From Clostridia bacterium (GTDB lineage: Bacteria; Bacillota_A; Clostridia; Peptostreptococcales; JAAYPU01): 15,650 bases of DNA. Positions 7,955 through 15,446 of this stretch are shown here, one piece after another. A program made the position numbers and the translations under genes. Each line of letters opens with the position of its first letter. Position 1 is the stretch's first letter. The stretch is from positions 1 to 15,650 of the forward strand of contig JAKSCF010000351.1 in NCBI GenBank assembly GCA_022360735.1. Direction: 5' to 3'. The notes below the pieces were generated by a model. It had not been told where the DNA came from, made no database searches, and saw nothing but the letters and a program-made list of their open reading frames with translations.

Positions 7955-7986
7955 ATTTTACAACCTAACCTTACGGTCAATGTCAA
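7955..7986 (-). promoter_or_regulatory. MerR-type promoter of speB (TTGACA - 20 bp - TAAAAT with internal dyad)
   Basis: On the minus strand a perfect TTGACA (7981-7986) and a TAAAAT -10 box (7955-7960) are separated by exactly 20 bases. That is too long for ordinary sigma-A use but is the signature of promoters that MerR proteins untwist. Centred in the spacer is an ACC-N9-GGT dyad (7963-7977), which also matches at inner A/T positions. The start codon follows about 36 bases after the -10 box. Confidence 0.6.
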
Positions 7987-8033
7987 TATCTTGTTCATGT
8001 TTTATTGCAATAATCAATTAAGTGCCATATCCT

Positions 8034-8063
8034 TAATAATTCAAATCAGAAAAGTACATAATA
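8034..8063 (+). promoter_or_regulatory. Candidate sigma-G promoter of the SASP gene
   Basis: TAATA (8034-8038), an 18-base spacer and CATAATA (8057-8063) fit the sigma-G pattern GHATR-N18-CATNHTA except for the first base. SASP genes are normally sigma-G-dependent. The expected start near 8070 falls at the left edge of the long inverted repeat, so that repeat would be the mRNA leader. The region is A+T-rich, so a chance match is possible. Confidence 0.4.
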
Positions 8064-8072
8064 ATAATAAAT

Positions 8073-8237
8073 AACCCAGATTATTCATGGAAACTACTAA
8101 AAAGGTACAAGTATTTTGGAATTTATTGATTCTATCATTTTTTTGCTGTACTTGGTTAGTACAGTAGAAAAATTATGGGAGCAAGAAAACCAAAAGACGC
8201 AGTAGATTTTTGTAGTTTATCGTGAATAATCTGGGTT
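8073..8237. repeat. 165-bp long imperfect palindrome (MITE-like or structured leader) in the speB-SASP gap
   Basis: The ends are perfect 15-bp inverted repeats: AACCCAGATTATTCA (8073-8087) and its complement at 8223-8237. Pairing continues inward with a few mismatches: 8088-8090 with 8220-8222, 8091-8097 with 8212-8218, and 8099-8102 with 8207-8210. Further in, 8114-8119 pairs with 8190-8195, and a central hairpin pairs 8137-8152 with 8158-8173 (16 bp, two wobbles). No coding frame is evident. No clear target-site duplication is visible. The right end stops about 7 bases before the SASP ribosome site. It could be a miniature inverted-repeat element or a folded 5' leader. Apart from this repeat and the two promoters, the 335-base gap 7919-8253 holds nothing I recognise. 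Confidence 0.65.
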
Positions 8238-8259
8238 TGATAAGTGAGGAGAGATGAAA

Positions 8260-8451
8260 ATGTCAAATAAAAGACTTGTTGTTCCCGAAGCACGCACTGC
8301 TTTAGATCAATTTAAGATTGAAGTAGCACAAGAATTAGGGCTGCCTGCTGATCAAGCAGTCGATGCCGGTTATATGGCATCCTATCACACCGGCCAAATT
8401 ACTCGGAAGTTAGTAGAAATGGCAGAAAGGCAATTGATCAATAAGCAGTAA
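8260..8451 (+). CDS. Alpha/beta-type small acid-soluble spore protein (SASP)
   Basis: A 63-residue spore-core DNA-binding protein of the alpha/beta SASP family. These proteins saturate spore DNA, give UV resistance, and are degraded at germination by the GPR protease. Both conserved blocks are present: NKRLVVPEARTALDQFKIEV near the start, with the GPR-type site VAQELG just after, and DAGYMASYHTGQITRKLVEM in the second half. The ATG at 8260 is preferred over the in-frame ATG at 8254 because the GAGGAG ribosome site is 8 bases before 8260 and only 2 before 8254; MSNKRLVVPEAR is also the standard start. It is preceded by a long inverted repeat and a candidate sigma-G promoter, and followed by a strong hairpin and the germination operon. 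Confidence 0.95.
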   Translation: MSNKRLVVPEARTALDQFKIEVAQELGLPADQAVDAGYMASYHTGQITRKLVEMAERQLINKQ

Positions 8452-8457
8452 CGGTAA

Positions 8458-8476
8458 GGGCGTATTGCATACGCCC
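8458..8476 (+). terminator. GC-rich hairpin after the SASP gene, probable terminator
   Basis: A perfect 8-bp stem GGGCGTAT/ATACGCCC with a three-base loop starts 6 bases after the SASP stop codon. The following bases, GTGCATATAATTTT, lack an immediate T-run, so termination may be leaky. The hairpin abuts the -35 box of the next operon. Confidence 0.5.
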
Positions 8477-8478
8477 GT

Positions 8479-8507
8479 GCATATAATTTTATCACTCGGC
8501 AATACTA
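8479..8507 (+). promoter_or_regulatory. Sigma-G-like promoter of the germinant receptor operon
   Basis: GCATA (8479-8483) is a perfect sigma-G -35 box. After 17 bases, AATACTA (8501-8507) matches six of seven positions of the -10 consensus CATACTA. The start would be near 8514, 20 bases before the gerA ATG. Germinant receptor operons are normally forespore-expressed under sigma-G. This rules out the TTG at 8465 as the gerA start. Confidence 0.6.
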
Positions 8508-8533
8508 TTTTTTATAAAAAAACTGGGGTGGAT

Positions 8534-10051
8534 ATGGTGTTTTTCAAACGTAAAAAGAAGGAAAATAAAGAAAGCAGTAATACACCGGAATATATAGATT
8601 TACCTGAAGATTTAAAATTAACCAGCAAAAATCTAAAAGAAATTTTTAAAGATAATGAAGACGTTGTTTTTAGAGAAATAAAAATAAATTCTATAGAAGT
8701 GACTTTATTTTTTATCGATGGCCTCATTAGCAGTGTAGAAACCAGTAATTTTGTACTGAAGCCTTTGAAGCAGGCAGAAGTTTTTAAATTGGCAAAAAAT
8801 GAAAAAGATATTATTGAATACATAGAAGAAGGAAGCATTTATTACGTTAATCAAAAGACCAGAGATAACATCAGTGATGTCATCACCGATGTGCTTATTG
8901 GCTGTACGGTATTGATTTTTGATCACGAAAAAAAAGCCATTACTTTTCATAACTACGGCTTTGATCGACGAAGTGTATCTGAACCGTCAGGTGAAAATGT
9001 TATTAAAGGTGCTAAGGATTCCTTTGTAGAAACCTTCCGTGTCAATACGGCTACTATACGGCGTAAAATTAAATCCCCTGAATTAAAAATCGAACAAGTC
9101 ATTGTGGGTAAACGCACTCATACACCTGTAGATATTATATATATGAATCATATCACCAATGATAAAATAATAGACCAATTGAAGAAAAGGCTTGAAAACA
9201 TTGATGTAGACGGTGTTTTGACAACAAGCTTTATTTCTGAATATATTATTGATTCGAAATACACTGTATTTCCACAAGTTATATACACGGAGCGTTCAGA
9301 TAAATTTTGCTCTGACATCATTGAAGGCAGAGTTGGTATCATTATTGATGGCATTCCCACATCCCTCATCATTCCTGCAACCTTTCTTCAATGCTTACAA
9401 GCACCGGAAGATTATTCAAAAAATTACATCATCAGTTCTATCATTCGATTAATGCGATTTGTTCTTTTTTTTACTACATTGCTGTTACCTTCATTTTATA
9501 CAGCCGTTGTAACATTTCATCAGGAAATGATACCTTCAAAGTTAGCAATCTTTCTTGCCACCGCAAAAGAAGGGGTTCCTTTCCCTTCTTTTTTAGAAGT
9601 TATTTTCATGCTTATTGCTTTTGAAATACTTCTTGAAGCAGGTATTAGACTTCCTAGAGCTATTGGGCAAGCCGTTTCAATTGTAGGCGCTATCGTAGTA
9701 GGACAAGCAGCAGTTGAAGCAAACCTGGTATCGCCGGCAGTAGTGGTAATTGTTGCACTTACAGCCATATCCAGTTTTGCTATGCCCAATCAAGATTTGT
9801 CCAATGCGGTTAGGCTATGGCGATTTGTTTTTGTTATATTAGCCAGCATTATAGGACTTTTTGGTATGGTAATGGGTTTTCTATTGTTATTGCTTGTGCT
9901 GGCAAAAATTGAGGTTCTGAGTGTTCCCTATTTATCACCATTTGTCGCCAGTGAATATCAAGACATGGATGATACGATTTTCAGACTACCTTTATCTCAA
10001 CAGAAAAGTCGACCCTATAACCTAAAAACAGAAGATCAACAACGGAGGTAA
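8534..10051 (+). CDS. Spore germinant receptor A subunit (GerA/SpoVAF family)
   Basis: A 505-residue A subunit of a Ger-type nutrient receptor in the inner spore membrane. There is a highly charged, soluble N-terminal half (about 1-290) containing family text such as SIYYVNQKTRDNISDVITDV and VEGRVGIIIDG-like EGRVGIIIDGIPTSLIIPA. Four to five membrane helices follow at about 305-480, including LLPSFYTAVVTFHQEMIPSK and IAFEILLEAGIRLPRAIGQA, the most conserved part of the family. The in-frame TTG at 8465 is rejected because it lies in the upstream hairpin and before the sigma-G-like promoter. The ATG at 8534 follows GGGGTG by 3 bases; GTG 8537, at 6-base spacing, is an alternative. First gene of gerA-gerC-2TM-gerB. 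The germinant sensed cannot be told. Confidence 0.92.
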   Translation: MVFFKRKKKENKESSNTPEYIDLPEDLKLTSKNLKEIFKDNEDVVFREIKINSIEVTLFFIDGLISSVETSNFVLKPLKQAEVFKLAKNEKDIIEYIEEGSIYYVNQKTRDNISDVITDVLIGCTVLIFDHEKKAITFHNYGFDRRSVSEPSGENVIKGAKDSFVETFRVNTATIRRKIKSPELKIEQVIVGKRTHTPVDIIYMNHITNDKIIDQLKKRLENIDVDGVLTTSFISEYIIDSKYTVFPQVIYTERSDKFCSDIIEGRVGIIIDGIPTSLIIPATFLQCLQAPEDYSKNYIISSIIRLMRFVLFFTTLLLPSFYTAVVTFHQEMIPSKLAIFLATAKEGVPFPSFLEVIFMLIAFEILLEAGIRLPRAIGQAVSIVGAIVVGQAAVEANLVSPAVVVIVALTAISSFAMPNQDLSNAVRLWRFVFVILASIIGLFGMVMGFLLLLLVLAKIEVLSVPYLSPFVASEYQDMDDTIFRLPLSQQKSRPYNLKTEDQQRR

Positions 10052-10056
10052 ATCGT

Positions 10057-11232
10057 ATGAAAAAGCTTTCTTTCCTTTTTATTATGATGATGAATGTATT
10101 TTTATTGACTTCATGCGGATATTTTGCAGAAGGGCGAAATGAGATTGAAGATATTACATTTATTAAAGTTATTGGAATCGAAGAATTAGAAGAAACGGAT
10201 GTTAATCTAACCGTAACTTCCAGATATACTCCCGATGTAAAGTCAGGTGAAGAAATTGCCAGAAACATTACAGTAAATGGGGGTACACTTTTTGATGCCA
10301 TAAGAAATTTGGACATGTATTCCTCTAAGAAACCTTTCTGGGGTCACTTGGAGTTTATTCTCTTTGATGAAGAAACCGCAAAAAAAGGCATTATAAAGTA
10401 TTTGGATTTTTTTACCAGACAATATAAATTTAGATTGGATACCACAGTATTTATTGTTCTGGATGCCACAACAGAAGAAGTCATCAACACCACCAGTTTA
10501 AAAGGCCATTTTATTTCCGATCGGTTAACGCATCTTGTAAAAAACATTGAAGGTATATCCGTTTCTCATAACATTCAACTGCATGAGCTGATGGAGATGT
10601 TTGACCGGCCTCACATATCTGCATATATTCCATGTATATATTTAACTCAAGTAATGGATGGTTCGGAAGAAGAAAATAAAAGAGACATTGCTCTTAACGG
10701 CTTTGCCATATTTAGAGAAAATAAAATGATTGGATATGTAAAAGACGACTTGGCAAGAGGCCTAAACTGGGTAAGAAATGACTATGCTTCCGGTGTTATT
10801 ATGGTGGAAGATCAAAAACAAGGAAAGATTTCTCTTGAAGTATCCAAAGCTGATACTAAAATTTTACCTAAAATCGATAAGCAAGGAAAATTAAGTGTAA
10901 CCATTAGTGTTAGAGTGATTAGCAGTATCGCTGAAATGTATTCTGATGAAGACATTTTCGATGAAAAAAGCTTTAGATTACTTGAAAAACAACAGCAGTC
11001 TATCGTTAAGTCACAAGTTGAAAGCATTGTTGAATACGCTCAAAATAATAAAGTGGACTTTCTAAACATTTGGAGTGAAGTTTATCATAAGTACCCAGAA
11101 AAATCAAAAAAATTCTATCCTGACTGGCCTGAAGTATTTTCTGATACACCTATTTCTATAGAGGTTGAGTCTAAAATTGTTAGATCTTATTTAAAAAGAC
11201 AACCTATTGGAAGTGAGGAAGTTATAAAATGA
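10057..11232 (+). CDS. Spore germinant receptor lipoprotein C subunit (Ger(x)C family)
   Basis: A 391-residue C subunit of the germinant receptor. A lipoprotein signal peptide is plain: KK, then a hydrophobic run, then lipobox LLTSC with Cys20 as the lipidation site, so the protein is anchored to the outer face of the inner spore membrane. The mature part has the family pattern GRNEIEDITFIKVIGIEE, KPFWGHLEFILFDEETAKKG, the FAIFRENKMIGYV segment, and a C-terminal helical domain rich in Lys and Glu ending SKKFYPDWPEVFSD and SIEVESKIVRS. The ribosome site GGAGG overlaps the end of gerA and sits 8 bases before the ATG; the genes are 5 bases apart. Its last bases overlap the next small gene (ATGA). 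Family assignment is firm. Confidence 0.93.
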   Translation: MKKLSFLFIMMMNVFLLTSCGYFAEGRNEIEDITFIKVIGIEELEETDVNLTVTSRYTPDVKSGEEIARNITVNGGTLFDAIRNLDMYSSKKPFWGHLEFILFDEETAKKGIIKYLDFFTRQYKFRLDTTVFIVLDATTEEVINTTSLKGHFISDRLTHLVKNIEGISVSHNIQLHELMEMFDRPHISAYIPCIYLTQVMDGSEEENKRDIALNGFAIFRENKMIGYVKDDLARGLNWVRNDYASGVIMVEDQKQGKISLEVSKADTKILPKIDKQGKLSVTISVRVISSIAEMYSDEDIFDEKSFRLLEKQQQSIVKSQVESIVEYAQNNKVDFLNIWSEVYHKYPEKSKKFYPDWPEVFSDTPISIEVESKIVRSYLKRQPIGSEEVIK

Positions 11233-11426
11233 TAGCATTCATTATTTTTATTGTTTTACTCAGTATTATAGAGGTTTACACAATGAAAAAAAATCAATTA
11301 AAAAGAGAATTGATCCTATATAGTGTTATAGCGTTAATCACTTTGGTCTACGGCATTATATATTTTAGTAATCCATATCAATACAGTTTCTCTAAAGTTA
11401 TCATAGATATATTAAAATTAAAATAA
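11229..11426 (+). CDS. Small two-helix membrane protein in the germinant receptor operon
   Basis: A 65-residue protein overlapping the gerC stop by ATGA, which implies translational coupling. It consists of a hydrophobic helix (about 2-17), a basic loop KKNQLKRE, and a second hydrophobic helix (about 29-46, ILYSVIALITLVYGIIYF), followed by a short polar tail. I do not recognise a named family from sequence. Small two-helix 'D subunit' proteins are known from some Bacillus germinant receptor operons, and position, size and topology fit that role; this is inference. GTGAGG upstream may serve as its ribosome site. The good frame, the overlap and the location inside a conserved operon argue that it is real. 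Confidence 0.7.
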   Translation: MIAFIIFIVLLSIIEVYTMKKNQLKRELILYSVIALITLVYGIIYFSNPYQYSFSKVIIDILKLK

Positions 11427-11462
11427 AAGTACAGAAAAGTGATTTGAAAGGACTACATTCCA

Positions 11463-12557
11463 ATGAATGGTATGAATGATAAGATATCTATTAGACAAGC
11501 GTTCATTATAGTATTGGCATTTACATATTCGCCTTTTATGCGATCAATACCGTATTTTACAGCTAAACAAGCCAAACAAGCCGCTTGGCTTGCGCCATTA
11601 CTTGCTTCATTAATTTTATTGTTAGCTGTCTTTATATTTCAAGGTATCTACAAAAAATACACCGATAAAGAAATGTCTTTTATGGACATCCTGTATGACG
11701 TTTTTGGCAAGTGGATTGGTAAAGCTTTGGTATTGACTTACTTTATTTTCACTACTATTTTATTATGTTACTATACACGTTATTATTGCGAAAGGTTGGT
11801 TGCAACCACGTATTATAATGTAGACATTAAACTATTTTTGGTATCTATGTTGGTATTCATTGCTTTTGTTATGCGATTTAAATTGGTCATATTTGCCAGA
11901 ATGAGTGAAATCATATTTTTAGTTCTTCTATTAATCTTTTTTATTTTATCAACACTTAATATTCCTAATATAGAGTTGCATCGTATTACACCCATTAGCA
12001 TCAGTGACTTCTTTCCCGTTGTTAAAGCCGGTATCGGTGTTTCATCCGGATATCTTTTGTTTTCTTATATTTTTTTAGTCAGTGATAAAATCAATAAAAC
12101 CGATAAAATAAAAAAATATGGGTTGGAACTGGTTATATTTTACACCATTGTTGTACCCATACTGGTCATTACGGTTATAGGGGTTCTTAACTATTCCACT
12201 GTTGAAAGATCCACTATTCCTTATTTGGTTGCCATTAAGCATATCTCTTTGTTTCAGACCATAGAAAAAATTGAATCATTAGTGGTAGGCATATGGATAT
12301 TATCAGATTTTGCTTTACTTTATTTTTTCTCATATGCCAATATACATATTTTAAAGTCTTTATTTGGGTTAAAAGAACCTAAACATTTAAATAATATTTA
12401 CCTTACTTTTGTCGGCCTCTTTACACTTACATTAGCAGTCAGTAAATTTGAACTAGAAGATTTCGAACAGTTAATTTTGATGCCTGTTGGCATAATTTTT
12501 GGGTTTGGCATCCCTGTATTGACTTATGCCGTAGGAAAAATGAGAAATAAAGTGTAG
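11463..12557 (+). CDS. Spore germinant receptor B subunit (GerB family, APC-superfamily membrane protein)
   Basis: A 364-residue B subunit, the usual family length, built almost entirely of about ten membrane helices and related to amino-acid permeases; in this family the B subunit is thought to carry the germinant-binding site. The N-terminal family text ISIRQAFIIVLAFTYSPFMR is followed by helices such as AWLAPLLASLILLLAVFIF and ALVLTYFIFTTILLCYYTRY. The mid-protein has the FPVVKAGIGVSSGYLLFSYI region, and a last helix (MPVGIIFGFGIPVLTYAVGK) ends in a short basic tail. The ribosome site AAAGGA lies 10 bases before the ATG. It is the last gene of the operon, 36 bases after the small two-helix gene, and faces the surface-protein gene tail to tail. 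Confidence 0.93.
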   Translation: MNGMNDKISIRQAFIIVLAFTYSPFMRSIPYFTAKQAKQAAWLAPLLASLILLLAVFIFQGIYKKYTDKEMSFMDILYDVFGKWIGKALVLTYFIFTTILLCYYTRYYCERLVATTYYNVDIKLFLVSMLVFIAFVMRFKLVIFARMSEIIFLVLLLIFFILSTLNIPNIELHRITPISISDFFPVVKAGIGVSSGYLLFSYIFLVSDKINKTDKIKKYGLELVIFYTIVVPILVITVIGVLNYSTVERSTIPYLVAIKHISLFQTIEKIESLVVGIWILSDFALLYFFSYANIHILKSLFGLKEPKHLNNIYLTFVGLFTLTLAVSKFELEDFEQLILMPVGIIFGFGIPVLTYAVGKMRNKV

Positions 12558-12571
12558 TTTCAACCTAAGTA

Positions 12572-12596
12572 AAAGCTGAGCCTTGAGCCCAGCTTT
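12572..12596. terminator. Hairpin between convergent gerB and surface-protein genes, likely shared terminator
   Basis: AAAGCTGAGC (12572-12581) and GCCCAGCTTT (12587-12596) form a 10-bp stem with a five-base loop. The one mismatch on the plus strand is a G-U pair on the minus strand, where TTTT also follows, so it is better as a terminator for the surface-protein gene. It may act in both directions. Confidence 0.6.
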
Positions 12597-12618
12597 ACAT
12601 ATAACCAAATATAGCGCG

Positions 12619-12906
12619 TTAATTTCTCTTTCTCTTAAATACGATTCCCAATCCTGCTGATAATGCGGATATTCCATAAAGTATCTCTAAACCTATGCCT
12701 CCTGTATCGGGAAGTTCTTCTTCGGGGTAGTCAATCTCTTCATCTAAATCGATATCATCATCTGATGTTTCGTCGTCTATAGGTGTTTCATCATTATCTA
12801 TAGGCGGATCTTCCGGATCAGGGATAGGTTCAGGTTCTTCCCCTCCATCATCCGGATCTTCCGGGGCAGGGGTTGGATCATCATCGTCATCATCATCGTC
12901 ATCGAA
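12619..12906 (-). pseudogene. Detached C-terminal LPDTG cell-wall anchor of the repeat protein (out of frame)
   Basis: In the frame one base off the upstream gene, 12619-12906 (minus strand) reads as a nine-aspartate run. It continues as a Pro/Glu/Asp-rich wall-spanning stretch (PTPAPEDPDD, EEPEPIPDPEDPP, ETSDDDIDLDEE) and then LPDTG (12700-12714). A hydrophobic helix LEILYGISALSAGLGIVF and the tail KRKRN plus stop follow. This is a complete class A sortase signal and clearly belongs to the repeat protein. The frame opens only after a TGA at 12907-12909 and has no start of its own. The simplest repair is one added base near 12903-12906, giving a protein of about 852 residues. Whether this is a true mutation, a sequencing error or switchable anchoring is unknown. 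Confidence 0.85.
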
Positions 12907-15176
12907 TCATATTTCTTAGATACCTTTACTTCTGCTGATGCCGATTTAGATATCCCTTCCCATGTAGCTTCAGCAGTGTTTTTGTAAAGACATAGATCAT
13001 CCATCTTAATAGCAGCCGTTGTTCGATAACTGTTTTCTTCTCCTGGCTCCAGCGTTTCAATCACAGTATTTAGACCAATTTTTTCATCTTTTAATACAAT
13101 GTTATTCATGGTTTTTGTTCCAATATTTTCTACAACGATTTCAAAATTAACGGTTTCCCCTTTATAGACGGATGCATCATCAACGGTTTTAGTAATTATA
13201 AAATCTTCCACAGGCTCTAAATCCATAACGGTTATTTCTGCTGAGTCAGATTTTGAGATGCCTTCCCAAGTGGCTGTAGCCGTATTCTTGTAAACACCTA
13301 TTTCATTCATTTCAACAGCTGTGGTTGTCAGGTAACTGTTTTCCTCGCCAGGCTCTAGTGTGTCAATCACTACATTTAGGCCGATTTTCTCATCCACAAC
13401 TGCAATCTCTTTCATTGTTGTAGTTCCAATATTTTCAACAACGATTTCAAAAATAACCGTTTCTCCTTTATAAACAGAAGCATCATCAACGGTTTTAGTA
13501 ATGGTAAAATCTCTGGCAGGGTCTAAAACCGTTACTGTGGCTTCTGCTGTCTTTGTACCAGTATATTCATCCATTTCTACAGAGGCTGTTATAGAAGAAG
13601 TAATCGTACCATGTTTATCCCTTAAAATAGGCTCAGAACCACTTAATTCCTCGCCAGCTTTTAATAACTCAATGATACCAGTATCATCAAATCCTAACGA
13701 TTGCGCCTCTATCAACATATTATATATGTCTCTATTTCCCGTATTCACAATTTTAATAAAATAAGTTATTTCCTCACCTTTATAAACCGTATCCGGTGTT
13801 GCTGTCAATTCTATTTCAAAACTATAAATAGGTTCCGGTGCAGGAATCACCATAACTGCAGCCTGTGCAGTTTCTGTCTTGGAAAACTCACCCATAGTTA
13901 CGGATGCCAATACAGTGTTAGTGAAAGTCCCTAATTCATTCATAACAATATCTATTGAATCATGAAATTCCTCTCCTGCTGGTAATAAGGCAATTTCTCT
14001 ATTTATATCCAACATTTCATCTACTATTTTAATATCAAATAAGTCCTTGTTCCCAGTATTCTTAATTGTAATATCAAAAGTTGCTGCATTTCCCAAATAA
14101 ACCGTCTCCGGTGTTGCAATTTTCTCAATTTCAAAATCATAAACGTCATTGGTTGGTTCAGATTTTACAGTAACTACAGCCTCAGATCTTACTGTCTTAG
14201 AGAACACATCCGGCATATTGACTGAAGCCGTTGCTGTATTGGTATAGGTGCCTAATTCATTCATAACCGCAGAGCTTGTAAAAATCTTTTCTTCTCCTGC
14301 TCCTAAACTTTTAATCTTCTCACTGATACCCAGCTTTGGATCCTCTACTTCAATGACTTTCAAATCTTTATTTCCCGTGTTTTTAACTCTAATCGTATAA
14401 ATTACTTCTTTTCCCAGTTCAACGGTTTCAGGTGTTGCCGTCTTCTCAATTTCCAGATCATAAATCGGTTCTGGTTCCTGTACGGTAACCGGTGCAACAG
14501 CCTCCCTAACCATAGAATCTTTACCCGCATTAAATCTTACTATCGCAGTATTCCTGTAGGTTCCCGGTTCACGCATAAACTTAGAGGTTGAGAAATTCAT
14601 TTCCTGGCCTACTTCCAGTAAAGGTATTGTTTCATGAAATCCTGTTAGTGAATCGTTTACTGTAATGTCCTGTATATCTATATTACCGGTATTCATAATG
14701 CTAATTGAAAACGTCACTTCACCTCCTAGTTTTACCGTTTCTGGGTTTGCAACCATTTGAACCGCTAAATCATATCGTGGTTTTTCAACAGCGAAACTTC
14801 CTTGTGCTGTTTTTTCATCTCGATACTCATTCATATTAATTGTAGCCCTTACCAAAACCTCATATTGCCCTAATTCGTTCATTGTTTTTGTCTTTGTAAT
14901 ATTCTGTTCTCTACCTGGATCTAATGTTGTAATTTCTTGATATATGCCTAAACCTTCTTCTACTACAAGTATGCCATTCAAGGTTTGGTTTCCTGTGTTT
15001 TCTACTCTAATATTAAAAGTGGCTTCTTCTCCTTGAACAAGGTGTCTAGGATCTGAAGTTAACTCAATTACAAAATCATAAACCGGCTCTTCATGTCCAA
15101 ATGTAGTACCGGTAAACATTGAAAATAAAAACATTAACACCAGTATGAGGCTTAATGTTTTTGAAGTTTTATACAA
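12798..15176 (-). CDS. Secreted repeat protein with seven DUF11/CARDB-like domains, frameshifted before its LPDTG anchor
   Basis: As sequenced, 792 residues. It has a signal peptide (about 1-27, a hydrophobic SLILVLMFLFSMF core) and then seven tandem repeats of about 95-105 residues from residue 32 to about 755. Each repeat follows the pattern xYDFxIExTATPETVxxGxx, a VxNTGN motif, an LxxGEE motif, an MNELGxYxNTAxASV motif and a xTVxxPEP linker. This resembles DUF11/CARDB beta-sandwich modules common in surface adhesins. Repeats 6 and 7 are nearly identical. The last ~35 residues (MTMMMTMMIQPLPRKIRM...) are an artefact of a frameshift at about 12903-12906; the true tail with its LPDTG anchor is at 12619-12906. 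It starts at TTG 15174-15176, after GAAGGGG at a spacing of 7. A single gene whose binding partner is unknown. Confidence 0.85.
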   Translation of the reverse strand: MYKTSKTLSLILVLMFLFSMFTGTTFGHEEPVYDFVIELTSDPRHLVQGEEATFNIRVENTGNQTLNGILVVEEGLGIYQEITTLDPGREQNITKTKTMNELGQYEVLVRATINMNEYRDEKTAQGSFAVEKPRYDLAVQMVANPETVKLGGEVTFSISIMNTGNIDIQDITVNDSLTGFHETIPLLEVGQEMNFSTSKFMREPGTYRNTAIVRFNAGKDSMVREAVAPVTVQEPEPIYDLEIEKTATPETVELGKEVIYTIRVKNTGNKDLKVIEVEDPKLGISEKIKSLGAGEEKIFTSSAVMNELGTYTNTATASVNMPDVFSKTVRSEAVVTVKSEPTNDVYDFEIEKIATPETVYLGNAATFDITIKNTGNKDLFDIKIVDEMLDINREIALLPAGEEFHDSIDIVMNELGTFTNTVLASVTMGEFSKTETAQAAVMVIPAPEPIYSFEIELTATPDTVYKGEEITYFIKIVNTGNRDIYNMLIEAQSLGFDDTGIIELLKAGEELSGSEPILRDKHGTITSSITASVEMDEYTGTKTAEATVTVLDPARDFTITKTVDDASVYKGETVIFEIVVENIGTTTMKEIAVVDEKIGLNVVIDTLEPGEENSYLTTTAVEMNEIGVYKNTATATWEGISKSDSAEITVMDLEPVEDFIITKTVDDASVYKGETVNFEIVVENIGTKTMNNIVLKDEKIGLNTVIETLEPGEENSYRTTAAIKMDDLCLYKNTAEATWEGISKSASAEVKVSKKYDSMTMMMTMMIQPLPRKIRMMEGKNLNLSLIRKIRL
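12910..13515 (-). repeat. Tandem duplication of the last two surface-protein repeats
   Basis: Two units of about 300 bp (about 13213-13515 and 12910-13212) encode repeats 6 and 7. They share long identical stretches such as TITKTV-type starts, VDDASVYKGETV, FEIVVENIGT, DEKIGLN, LEPGEENSY and TWEGISKS. The other five repeats are much more divergent, so this duplication looks recent. Confidence 0.75.
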
Positions 15177-15440
15177 AATCTATCCCCTTCTTTCTAAGTA
15201 TTTTTCTATTCCCACCTCTGATTCATTATATTTTCACAAATTTCTCAGGGTGCATAAAATGTCTAAATCTGTAGTTTTATTAAAGTCTTTTCATTTTGCA
15301 GCCTTTAAGTTCTTACTTTTCATACTGAAGACAAAATACTTTGCAATTGAATGCAAATGAATACAGGTATATAAATATTCGTTAATGTATTAATTTGGAG
15401 AAAATTTGATGGCATATGGACTATAACCACCATCCATGGC
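15177..15440. other. Upstream region of the surface-protein gene, no gene seen
   Basis: The minus strand carries a ribosome site (GAAGGGG) next to the TTG start and a TATAAT -10 box at 15225-15230, about 50 bases upstream of the start, but no convincing -35 box. A small inverted repeat, TTTGCA and TGCAAA, flanks six bases at 15340-15357. I see no credible coding region on either strand. Confidence 0.4.
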
Positions 15441-15446
15441 TTATTA

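Noticed and set aside
8465..8533. TTG start for gerA at 8465
   Set aside because: It lies inside the SASP hairpin and upstream of the sigma-G-like promoter, with no ribosome site.
12600..12910. Programmed -1 frameshift in the surface-protein gene
   Set aside because: Reading would have to slip back one base at GAT TCG, but no slippery heptamer or convincing downstream stimulator is visible; mutation or read error is simpler.
12841..12910. CAT/GTC-type short repeat as a CRISPR or microsatellite phase switch
   Set aside because: It is a GAT/GAC codon run for polyaspartate; gain or loss of triplets would not change the frame, and no spacer-repeat pattern exists.
15145..15360. 71-residue plus-strand frame overlapping the surface-protein start
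   Set aside because: It overlaps the signal-peptide region antisense, has no family features and no good ribosome site.
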